64,000 nucleotides of DNA from Mesorhizobium mediterraneum (GTDB lineage Bacteria; Pseudomonadota; Alphaproteobacteria; Rhizobiales; Rhizobiaceae): assembly GCF_002284565.1 (NCBI RefSeq), contig NZ_NPKI01000046.1, positions 248,001 through 312,000 on the forward strand, in the 5' to 3' direction. Positions 52,639-59,893 of this stretch are shown here, one piece after another; position 1 is the stretch's first letter, and every line of letters starts with the position of its first letter. Under the pieces are notes generated by a model. It was given only the letters and a program-made list of their open reading frames with translations, made no database searches and was not told where the DNA came from. Position numbers and translations under genes: made by a program.

Positions 52639-53724
52639 TTATCGCGTTCCGGTTGCGGACGGAGCGGCCGATAGCGAGAAATAGGCCGCAAGCGCGCGGA
52701 TGTCGTCATCCGTCAGACCCTTCGCGGCATTGGCCATGAGATGGCCGAAGCGCGTTCCGCCACGCTTTCCGGCCCTGAACAGCCCAAGCTGCGCCGCGAT
52801 GTAGCGCTCAGGCTGGCCGGCGAGGGAGGGATAGAACCGACTGCGGTCCTGTCTTCCATGGCAGCCGAGACAGGCGGGCACGCCGGCGTGCCTCATGCCT
52901 CTCTCGGCGATTTCCTTGCCGCGCCCGATGAGCGCGGGATCGCCCCCGCCGCTGGCGTGCGTCGTCGGCAGGGCGGCGAAATGCCTGGCCAGGTCCGGCC
53001 AGAACTGAGGCCCCGCCTCAATGGCGGGCAGGCTCATCATCCCGCTTGCCCGGCTTCCTTCGGCGTAGGCACGCAGGCTTTCAAGGAGATAGGCTTCGCT
53101 CTGCCCGGCGAGAACGGGTATCGCGGGACCGCGACCCCGTCCGTTCCCACCGTGGCAGCGGACGCAATCCGCGAGCGCCTGCGGCAGGGGCCCGGCATCG
53201 CCTTCGGGAGACGCTAGCGTTTCTCCAAAGGCGAGGTCACGATAGGTGGCTTCGTCCATCGACGGCAGCTCGCGCAGGAAGGCGACCATCGCCCAGACCT
53301 CGTCGTCGCGTTCCTGCGTCGGCCAGGCAGGCATGCCGGTGAAGCGCACGCCGTGCTTGACGATGCGGAAAAGCTGCGCGTCGGTCCATTCGCCGACGGA
53401 CCCGGCAAGGTCGGGCGGCTGCGGCAGCATCCTCGTGACGACAGGAGATCGCGGCTCGCCCGGCGCACCGTGACAGATGGCGCAGCCGCGCGCGAAATGT
53501 CCGGCGGCCGGCTGGATCGCATGGCGCGGCAGAGTTTCCGGAACGTCGACCGCCAGCGCATAGGTGCGCACAGCCGATCGCATGGCGAAATGGAGAAACC
53601 ATTCCGTGATCTTCCAGTGGCCGCTTGAGGCACCGACATTGAAAAAGCCGATCCAGGCCGCCAGCACCACGACGAAGGGCAGAATGGCCAGCGCTATGGC
53701 GAGCTTTTTCCAGCTGATATGCAT
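52639..53724 (-). CDS. Membrane-anchored three-haem cytochrome c
   Basis: A 361-residue protein with an N-terminal membrane helix (about residues 7-28) and three CxxCH haem sites: CAICHGAPG, CVRCHGGNG and CLGCHGRQD, each in its own cytochrome c domain. The two C-terminal domains resemble the paired c4-type modules (LAGQSEAYLLESLRAY; LAGQPERYIAAQL). ATG 53724 overlaps the ctaG stop (ATGA). The longer open frame through ctaG is a shadow. It could feed the caa3 oxidase encoded upstream from the PQQ dehydrogenase downstream; that routing is inferred. Confidence 0.9.
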   Translation of the reverse strand: MHISWKKLAIALAILPFVVVLAAWIGFFNVGASSGHWKITEWFLHFAMRSAVRTYALAVDVPETLPRHAIQPAAGHFARGCAICHGAPGEPRSPVVTRMLPQPPDLAGSVGEWTDAQLFRIVKHGVRFTGMPAWPTQERDDEVWAMVAFLRELPSMDEATYRDLAFGETLASPEGDAGPLPQALADCVRCHGGNGRGRGPAIPVLAGQSEAYLLESLRAYAEGSRASGMMSLPAIEAGPQFWPDLARHFAALPTTHASGGGDPALIGRGKEIAERGMRHAGVPACLGCHGRQDRSRFYPSLAGQPERYIAAQLGLFRAGKRGGTRFGHLMANAAKGLTDDDIRALAAYFSLSAAPSATGTR

Positions 53725-54347
53725 CAGCCTGTCTCCCGCGACGGAGTGGCGAGCATGCGCGCGAAAAGCGTCAAGCCGCCGGCCAGATAGACCGCAGCAC
53801 CAACCAGAAGCATGATCACGCCGCCAAGCTCCTGATCCTGCTGCGCGGAAAGCGCGACGCCGAAGCAGCTTACCTCGCCTGTCCCATAAAGCGGCCTTGG
53901 GGTCAGCGCCAGCAGCGCGCCGAGCAAGGTCATATGGATGGATGTGAGAAGCAGGGCGAAGGCTCCGGCGGCATTGCCTGTGGTGTCCGAGCCGCGGCGC
54001 GGCAGGCAGGCCAACCACAAGAACAGCCCGGCGGCGAGGAACGTGGCCTGCTCGATGGCGGTGGCCAACAGCGAGCTTTGAGCCAGCCCCCGCATGGCCG
54101 GCGCGTGCCAGGACCAGACAATGACAAGCTCGACGAGCGAGGCGAGGAGGGGTAGGGCGAATGTCCGGTTTGCATCTGGTGTTGGACCGAGCGGGATCCC
54201 AATCGCCATCAGCGGCGCGGCGATCGCTACCACTCCCATATGCGCCAGCATGTGCGCCGAAAACGAATCCCGCCAGGCGTCGAGCAGCGGCCCGAGCCAG
54301 ACCAGGGCGAGGACGAAGAGGCCGAGGATGAGGCAAGCGCGTCTCAC
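53724..54347 (-). CDS. Cytochrome c oxidase assembly factor CtaG (caa3 type)
   Basis: A 207-residue membrane protein of the caa3-type CtaG family (PF09678), with about six hydrophobic segments, FSAHMLAHMGVVAIAAPLMAIG near the N-terminus, IVWSWHAPAMRGLA and LTSIHMTLLGALLALTPRPLY. The His residues in these segments are conserved in the family. I start it at GTG 54347: this gives a GTGA overlap with the upstream stop and a GGAG site 7 bases away; GTG 54356 is possible. It is unrelated to the copper chaperone CtaG/Cox11. Confidence 0.85.
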   Translation of the reverse strand: MRRACLILGLFVLALVWLGPLLDAWRDSFSAHMLAHMGVVAIAAPLMAIGIPLGPTPDANRTFALPLLASLVELVIVWSWHAPAMRGLAQSSLLATAIEQATFLAAGLFLWLACLPRRGSDTTGNAAGAFALLLTSIHMTLLGALLALTPRPLYGTGEVSCFGVALSAQQDQELGGVIMLLVGAAVYLAGGLTLFARMLATPSRETG

Positions 54348-54724
54348 CGGATACACTCCGTCAGGAACAATGCGGGCATCGCGGTGAAGATCACGGCGAT
54401 GAAGCTGAGACCCGAGAGCAGCAGCGTCGCAAATCCCTGGAACAGGGTCCGGTCCCGCCTCGTCGGATCGTCATGGGGCGGATCATCGGTGCCGAAGCCC
54501 CATTGCCGCCAGGCGAGCCATGCGGACAGCGCGATCAGTGAGAGGGCGATCACAGTGGCGGCGGCGATACCCGCGCGCACAGCGCTGAAACTCAGCCCGA
54601 CAAGCTCGGGTTTAGCGCAATAGATCGCCGCGCCCAGGTAGCAGACGAGGAAATGCGCAGCCCAGACCACGGGCGCGGTAAACAGCGTCCAGAGTGTCTC
54701 GATCTGTTTCGGGATGAGCCGCAT
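54344..54724 (-). CDS. Small membrane protein in the caa3 oxidase operon
   Basis: A 126-residue protein with three hydrophobic segments (about residues 15-35, 50-70 and 95-118) and a short charged loop (DDPPHDDPTRRDRT). The N-terminal block TLWTLFTAPVVWAAHFLVCYLGAA recurs as a small unassigned subunit or assembly protein in such operons. It starts 7 bases after the ctaD-ctaE stop and overlaps ctaG. A role as oxidase subunit IV-like or assembly protein is inferred only from position. Confidence 0.75.
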   Translation of the reverse strand: MRLIPKQIETLWTLFTAPVVWAAHFLVCYLGAAIYCAKPELVGLSFSAVRAGIAAATVIALSLIALSAWLAWRQWGFGTDDPPHDDPTRRDRTLFQGFATLLLSGLSFIAVIFTAMPALFLTECIR

Positions 54725-54731
54725 CGCCGCC

Positions 54732-57248
54732 TCACATCGCTGCCGGAAAGAGGCCGATGATGGTGAAGGTGATGACGGCGGTGACCAGCAGGAAATGCCA
54801 GTAGAGCACCACGTTGCCTAGATCCATGTCATGCTTCGGCGTCAGCCGGCCCGCCAGCGAGCGTGCCAGGCAATAGGCCTGCATGACCGTGCCGACCGCT
54901 CCATGGGCGAGCACCCAGAGCACGAGGATCCACACGATTGCGGGATAGACGTGGCGCGTCGGCTCCATGCCGGGAGACCACGGCCCGGCCAAACCTGCGG
55001 CGGACGCGCCGACGGTGGTTAGCAAGGACAGCACCAGCAAGCCGCGCATAGCGGCCGTGGCGCCGCGCCTGTTGAACGTGCGTGCCGCCACCATCAGGCC
55101 CCACGCTGCAGCAAACAGGATGGCAGCCACCAGCGACCAGACCGCATCAGGCCCGGCAATCCCCGCTGTGAAGTCGGCATGGATCGTCCAGTAGAAGAAA
55201 TAGCCGAAGACAAGGCTGGCAAAGGCCGTGCCGTCGCCGACCATGGTGATGAACATCGCCCACCAGCCGACCGAATCGGGGCCGGAGGCATAAAGCGGCA
55301 GGCTGAGGCCGAGGCCGACATTCTTCTCCGGCTTCTCGGGGATTTCGCCAGTGCCCGTCCAGAGCCAGTAGATGACGGCGCAAAAGCAGATGATTGCGGC
55401 CAGCGCCGTCGCGATCCACCAGTGGAAGGTAAGCGCGATGAAGGCGGCCCCGAGCGAGAGGGCCGAGACGATGGTGACATAGGATGTGCCGCCGACGCGC
55501 AGCACCTGGATGGGTTCGGCATCGAGCACGGAGGTGACCAAGCCCTCGCGCCATCCCTCTTCCGCGTCGGGCAGGTAATAGCGGCCTTCATTGACCTTGC
55601 GGGCAAGGTCCTTTTGGTCCCACAGGGGATAGCGGCTGCGCACGATGGGTATCGAGCGGACGCCCCAATTCTCCTCCGGCTCGGAAATCCATTCCAGCGT
55701 GCCGGCGTTCCATGGGTTGAGTTCGCCGCGCGGCTGCCGGTGCTTCGGCCTGAGCACGTCGAGGACAACCACCAGGACGCCCGCTGCGAAGATGAAGGCT
55801 CCGGCCGTCGAGATCAGGTTCAGCCAGTCCCAGCCGATTTCGGTCGGATAGGTGAAGACGCGCCGGGGCATGCCGCGCAAGCCGCTCAGATGCATGGGGA
55901 AGAAGGCGATGTTGAAGCCGCAGAACATCAGCCAGAAGGCGAGCCGACCCAGACGGTCGGAAAGCTGCTTCGCGTCGATCAGCGGGTAATAGTAATAGAG
56001 CCCGGCCACGACCGGAAAAAGCATGCCGCCGATCAGCACATAATGCAGGTGCGCGACGACAAAATACGTGTCGTGCGCCTGCCAGTCGAAGGGTGCTAGC
56101 GCCACCATGACCCCCGTCAGCCCGCCGATGACGAAGATGGCCAATCCTCCGGCACCGAACAGCATCGGCGTCGAGAAGATCACCCGGCCGGCAAGCATGG
56201 TGGCGATGAAGACGAAGATCTGCACGCCGGTCGGGATCGCCACCGCCTCGGAGGCCGCCGAGAAGAAGGCCAGCGAGATCTGCGGCAGGCCTGTCGCAAA
56301 CATGTGATGCACCCACAGGCCGAAGGAGAGGAACCCAGTTCCCACTGCCGCAAGCACGATCCAGGAATAACCGACGATCGGACGCTGGGAAAAAGTCGGC
56401 ACGATCATCGCCATCAGCGCGATGGCCGGCAGGAAGATGATGTAGACCTCCGGATGGCCGAAGATCCAGAACAGATGCTGCCAGAGCAGTGGGTCGCCGC
56501 CGCGTGCCGCATCGAAGAACGGCCAATCGAACATCCGTTCCATCTCGAACAGGAGGTCGCCGGCGATCAGCGGCGGAAAGGCGAACAGGATCATTCCCGC
56601 CACGATCAGCAGGTACCAGGCGAAGAGCGGCATCAGGTTGATGCGCATGCCCGGCGCACGGCATTTCATGATGCCGACGATGAGCTCGACGGCGGCCGCG
56701 ATCGAGGCGACTTCGATGAACGAAAGGCCTAGCAGCCAAATGTCGGCGCCGATGCCGGAGAACTCCTTGTCGGTGGCGAGCGGCGGATACATGAACCAGC
56801 CTGTCGACGGCGCAGCATTGAAGAAGATCGAGCCACAGACGAAGATACCGCCAAGGAAAAAGCTCCAAAAACTGAAGGCACCGAGGCGCGGGAACGGCAT
56901 CTCGCGCGCGCCCAGCATCGGCGGCAGGAGGAAGATCGCGACCGCCTCGAAGATCGGCACCGCGAACAGGAACATCATCACCGTGCCGTGCAGGGTGAAG
57001 GCCTGGTTGAAGAACTCGGCCGACAGGAAGTCGTTGTCGGGCACGGCGAGTTGCAGGCGCATGAGCAGCGCGAGCGCGCCGGCGAACAGCATGAAGGCGA
57101 AGGCGGCCGAGCCGTACCAGAGGCCGATCTGGAAATTGTTCACCGAGGTCCAGTAGCGCCAGCCGGTCGGATTGGCCCACACGGTGCGCAGCCGCTCTTC
57201 CTGCGCCTTGTATTCTTCCCGCGAACGCTCCTTGACCGCAGCGCTCAT
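54732..57248 (-). CDS. ctaD: Cytochrome c oxidase subunit I/III fusion (caa3 type)
   Basis: An 838-residue fusion. Residues 1 to about 570 are subunit I, with the haem a ligand in FTLHGTVMMFLF, the cross-linked His-Glu-Tyr site GHPEVYIIFLP, the CuB His pair in FGLWVHHMFATG and the haem ligands in DTYFVVAHLHYVLIG. After a cytoplasmic linker (about 515-610) the C-terminal part is subunit III, with its Glu-poor helices and the late HLHYV-independent VVLYWHFLLVTA. It reduces oxygen to water and pumps protons. Its ATG overlaps the ctaC stop (ATGA, 57245-57248), and it starts the catalytic core of a six-gene operon. Confidence 0.93.
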   Translation of the reverse strand: MSAAVKERSREEYKAQEERLRTVWANPTGWRYWTSVNNFQIGLWYGSAAFAFMLFAGALALLMRLQLAVPDNDFLSAEFFNQAFTLHGTVMMFLFAVPIFEAVAIFLLPPMLGAREMPFPRLGAFSFWSFFLGGIFVCGSIFFNAAPSTGWFMYPPLATDKEFSGIGADIWLLGLSFIEVASIAAAVELIVGIMKCRAPGMRINLMPLFAWYLLIVAGMILFAFPPLIAGDLLFEMERMFDWPFFDAARGGDPLLWQHLFWIFGHPEVYIIFLPAIALMAMIVPTFSQRPIVGYSWIVLAAVGTGFLSFGLWVHHMFATGLPQISLAFFSAASEAVAIPTGVQIFVFIATMLAGRVIFSTPMLFGAGGLAIFVIGGLTGVMVALAPFDWQAHDTYFVVAHLHYVLIGGMLFPVVAGLYYYYPLIDAKQLSDRLGRLAFWLMFCGFNIAFFPMHLSGLRGMPRRVFTYPTEIGWDWLNLISTAGAFIFAAGVLVVVLDVLRPKHRQPRGELNPWNAGTLEWISEPEENWGVRSIPIVRSRYPLWDQKDLARKVNEGRYYLPDAEEGWREGLVTSVLDAEPIQVLRVGGTSYVTIVSALSLGAAFIALTFHWWIATALAAIICFCAVIYWLWTGTGEIPEKPEKNVGLGLSLPLYASGPDSVGWWAMFITMVGDGTAFASLVFGYFFYWTIHADFTAGIAGPDAVWSLVAAILFAAAWGLMVAARTFNRRGATAAMRGLLVLSLLTTVGASAAGLAGPWSPGMEPTRHVYPAIVWILVLWVLAHGAVGTVMQAYCLARSLAGRLTPKHDMDLGNVVLYWHFLLVTAVITFTIIGLFPAAM

Positions 57249-58222
57249 TGCAGGCCTCTCAGCCAGGCTGCTATGGCGCGAACGTCGCCCGGCGGCAACA
57301 TGTCGAAAGCCGGCATGCTGGAGCCGGGCTTGATCAGTTCGGGCCGGGCGATGAAGCGGGCGACGGCGTCTTCGGTGTTGGGCAAGATGCCAGCTCCGAC
57401 GGTGACGCGGGATCCGAGATGCGAAAGATCCGGGCCGATCGTGCCGCGCGCATCTGTGCCCGCGACGAAATGGCAGGACCCGCAGCCATGACGCAGGAAC
57501 AGCGCGCTGCCGCTCGCGCCTGCGCTTGGCGCAGGAATCGCCTGGGCGGCCAGCCAGGACCGGAATGCTTCGGGCTCCATCGCCACGGCCGAGAACGCCA
57601 TCAGCGCGTGAGACGTGCCGCAATATTCGGCACAAGGTCCCCGGAAAACACCGGGTTTCGTGGCCTTGAGTGAAAGCCTGTTGATGCGGCCGGGGATCAT
57701 GTCCATCTTGCCGCCGAGCGGTGGAATCCAGAAGGAATGGATCACATCGGCACTTTTCAGGGTCAATTCGACCCGCTCGCCGACCGGCAGCCTGATCTCG
57801 TTGGCAGAAGCGACCGGTGGCCCCTGAGATGGGTGATAGACAACTTCCCACCAGAACTGCCTGCCGGTGACCTCGATCCGCAGGGCGGCGGAGCTCGCCT
57901 GGGCGAAGGGCCGGAGGCCAGGCATCAGCCACAGTGCATAGGCGAGCAGGGCACAAAGCGTGACCGACGGGAAGACCACGCCGCCCCAAAGGATGATCCT
58001 GCTGGCGGACTTTTCGGCCAGCCTGCGGCGATTGAACAGGGCTGAATGAAGAAGCAGGCCGACCACGCCCAGCCAGATGAGCGCGCCGCCGCTTAGCATT
58101 ACCCAGAACAGCACGGCTATCTGCTGCGCTTCCTCTCCCGCGGGCTCAAGTACCGACCGAGCGCCGGCATAGCCGCTCGCGAGCAAAAAAGACGCAGCGG
58201 ACAGGCTGAAATATTGACCCAT
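57245..58222 (-). CDS. ctaC: Cytochrome c oxidase subunit II with fused cytochrome c (caa3 type)
   Basis: A 325-residue subunit II. Two membrane helices (residues about 35-60 and 78-100) precede a cupredoxin domain with the CuA site HSFWIPPLGGKMD and CAEYCGTSHALM. A cytochrome c domain is fused at the C-terminus, with CGSCHFVAGT and a late Met (SMPAFDML). The haem makes this a caa3 rather than aa3 enzyme. ATG 58222 lies behind GGAGGGG. The region just upstream holds a promoter-like site, so this gene probably leads the operon. Confidence 0.93.
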   Translation of the reverse strand: MGQYFSLSAASFLLASGYAGARSVLEPAGEEAQQIAVLFWVMLSGGALIWLGVVGLLLHSALFNRRRLAEKSASRIILWGGVVFPSVTLCALLAYALWLMPGLRPFAQASSAALRIEVTGRQFWWEVVYHPSQGPPVASANEIRLPVGERVELTLKSADVIHSFWIPPLGGKMDMIPGRINRLSLKATKPGVFRGPCAEYCGTSHALMAFSAVAMEPEAFRSWLAAQAIPAPSAGASGSALFLRHGCGSCHFVAGTDARGTIGPDLSHLGSRVTVGAGILPNTEDAVARFIARPELIKPGSSMPAFDMLPPGDVRAIAAWLRGLQ

Positions 58223-58241
58223 TTCCAACCCCTCCGCGGTA

Positions 58242-58267
58242 AACCGGCGAGATGGGCGGAAGGTTCC
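58242..58267 (-). promoter_or_regulatory. Candidate general-stress (EcfG/RpoE2-type) promoter for the caa3 operon
   Basis: On the minus strand GGAAC (58267-58263) is followed after 17 bases by GGTT (58245-58242), fitting the alphaproteobacterial stress sigma pattern GGAAC-N18/19-TT. The -10 element lies about 20 bases before the ctaC start at 58222. A single match of this kind can arise by chance. Confidence 0.45.
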
Positions 58268-58395
58268 GGGCAATTGAGTTTTCGAACTAAAGCTGCATTC
58301 GCCGGGCAATTTTTCAACGACTGACGAAACAATTGCGCTCGATCCCCGTTTGCCCGTCGTGGGTATTGGGATTGCCCATGCTTAAGGAGGCGACG

Positions 58396-58833
58396 ATGAG
58401 CGCAACCGGCCTGGAAGTTTTTGACAAAACCCTGCAAACAACACACATCTGGCTGGACGAGATCATGGCCGACCACGGGCCCGATAGGCGCGTTGCCTGG
58501 CATATGCTGGGCGCCGTTTTGCGCACTTTGCGAGACTGGCTGCAGATCGAACTGGCTGCCAATTTGGGAGCGGAGCTGCCGCTTCTCATACGCGGCGCCT
58601 ACTATGATCGGTATCGGCCGCATAATCTGCCGACCAACAGCCGTTCATTGGAGGAATTCCTGCAGCGCGTGGCCGAGGAGATGAAATCCACTCGACCCGT
58701 GAATCCCGAGGATGCGACGAGATCTGTGTTCAAAGTTCTCGCTCGGCATGTCGACCTCGGCCAGTCGGCGAAAGTGCGAGACGCTTTGCCGAAACACATC
58801 CAGGCGCTTTGGCCCGAAAGCGTCGGAGTGTAG
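58396..58833 (+). CDS. DUF2267-family protein
   Basis: A 145-residue soluble, mainly helical protein of the DUF2267 family, recognised by FDKTLQTTHIWLDEIMAD, AWHMLGAVLRTLRDWLQIE, AANLGAELPLLIRGAYYDRY and the later block EFLQRVAEEM. ATG 58396 has a perfect AAGGAGG site, whereas the longer open frame has none. The function is unknown; such genes are frequent near stress-response genes of Proteobacteria. It diverges from the oxidase operon and converges on a 53-residue membrane protein. Confidence 0.85.
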   Translation: MSATGLEVFDKTLQTTHIWLDEIMADHGPDRRVAWHMLGAVLRTLRDWLQIELAANLGAELPLLIRGAYYDRYRPHNLPTNSRSLEEFLQRVAEEMKSTRPVNPEDATRSVFKVLARHVDLGQSAKVRDALPKHIQALWPESVGV

Positions 58834-58874
58834 TGGCAGCAAAGACAAAGGTCGGGCTGCCGATGTGATCTTCA

Positions 58875-58905
58875 ACTGGCTCCGCCCCAGCCGGTCAGTC
58901 CTTTT
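58875..58905 (+). terminator. Putative terminator after the DUF2267 gene
   Basis: ACTGGCT (58875-58881) pairs with AGCCGGT (58889-58895), with one G-U pair and a 7-base loop, followed by CAGTCC and TTTT. It overlaps the 3' end of the convergent small membrane protein gene. Confidence 0.4.
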
Positions 58906-59056
58906 GCTCGCGATACAAGCGCTCGGTCGCCCGATCGCTTTCTCTGCGTTCTGCCGGACCGCGATCGCGCTGCGTGAGGAGTGCGTAGGCGATCAGGATC
59001 GCCAGCAATAGCGGGCCGCCGGCAACGACGATCAACCACATGCTGTTCTCGAACAT
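58895..59056 (-). CDS. Short membrane protein of 53 residues
   Basis: A 53-residue protein with one N-terminal helix (MWLIVVAGGPLLLAILIAYALL) and a short charged tail rich in Arg, Glu and Asp. ATG 59056 follows AAAGGAG at 8 bases, which is good evidence that it is translated; an upstream extension has no site. Similar single-helix proteins are common in rhizobia without a known role. It lies between the DUF2267 and PEBP-family genes, so a stress-related function is only a guess. Confidence 0.7.
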   Translation of the reverse strand: MFENSMWLIVVAGGPLLLAILIAYALLTQRDRGPAERRESDRATERLYREQKD

Positions 59057-59167
59057 GGAACATCTCCTTTCCCTCATTGTCGAGAAGGTGGAACCGTTCC
59101 TCCCTTCTGGTGCAGGGGCGGACAGCACGGTGTAGATATCTTCAACCGAATGACCTGTGCCGCCAAT

Positions 59168-59638
59168 TCAACCGTTGCGTTCGTATGTCCCCACCAATTC
59201 TGCTTCCTCCAGGACATGTTTTTTGGCTTCTTGCCAGATGCGCTCCACGCCCGCGGACCCCGGAATCGCGAGGCTCGGCGTGTCGAGCGCGGCAAGTCGG
59301 AAATGGTAATGATGGATGCCGTGCCCGATCGGCGGTTCAGGACCGTCATAGTAAGCGTTGCCAAAGTCGTTTGTGGCTTGCCTGAGCGCTGCAGGACCAG
59401 GCTTGCCACTCTCAGCGTCGGGCAGTTCGCCGACGTCAGGCGGGATGTTGAACACTGCCCAGTGACCGAAGGTTCCGTTCGGCGCATCGGGATCCTGCAA
59501 GACGAGAACGAGGCTCTTCGCCTTATCCGGCACGCCCGACCATTTCAGCGGCGGGGACACGTTCTTTCCATCACGGGTATATCTTTCCGGAATTTTTCCA
59601 CCCTCGGCAAAGGCGGAACTGCTGAGCGTAAGCGGCAT
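59168..59638 (-). CDS. YbhB/YbcL-family (PEBP) protein
   Basis: A 156-residue phosphatidylethanolamine-binding-protein fold. Key motifs are YTRDGKNVSPPLKWSGVP, VLVLQDPDAPNGTFGHWAVFNIP (the DPDxP and GxxxHW anion pocket), DFGNAYYDGPEPPIGHGIHHYHFRLAALD and a C-terminal helix. No signal peptide is present. The start has GGAGGA. The biochemical role of bacterial members is unclear. It diverges from the PrkA gene across 255 bases that hold a promoter-like site for the latter. Confidence 0.92.
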   Translation of the reverse strand: MPLTLSSSAFAEGGKIPERYTRDGKNVSPPLKWSGVPDKAKSLVLVLQDPDAPNGTFGHWAVFNIPPDVGELPDAESGKPGPAALRQATNDFGNAYYDGPEPPIGHGIHHYHFRLAALDTPSLAIPGSAGVERIWQEAKKHVLEEAELVGTYERNG

Positions 59639-59822
59639 GGTTCATTCCTCCAAAAAACGGCTTGTTCGTGGCGGGCTTGTGCTCGGCAAGCGCACTGATG
59701 GAGGAATGGACGTCCCTCGGAAACGTTCCATTGTGCGAACCATTGGCTGGCTGGTTTTCAGGCTTTGACGATATCTGTCTGGACCCCTAACATCTGGTCT
59801 CAGACTCACTACGTGTTGAGAG

Positions 59823-59848
59823 GGAACCACAAAGGCTTTCCGACAGTT
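59823..59848 (+). promoter_or_regulatory. Candidate general-stress (EcfG/RpoE2-type) promoter for prkA-yeaH-spoVR
   Basis: GGAAC (59823-59827) is followed after 17 bases by AGTT (59845-59848), fitting GGAAC-N18/19-TT. It lies about 45 bases before the prkA ATG at 59894, with the expected spacing for a transcription start. These genes are stress- and stationary-phase-induced in other bacteria, which makes this site credible. Confidence 0.55.
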
Positions 59849-59893
59849 GAATGAAGAGGCGACAGCAACCAGACCGGCCGGGGCGAGGATACC

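Noticed and set aside
55588..57180. A 530-codon minus-strand frame within ctaD
   Set aside because: It runs out of frame with the intact oxidase motifs and is Arg/Ala/Asp-rich, a typical shadow of a high-GC gene.
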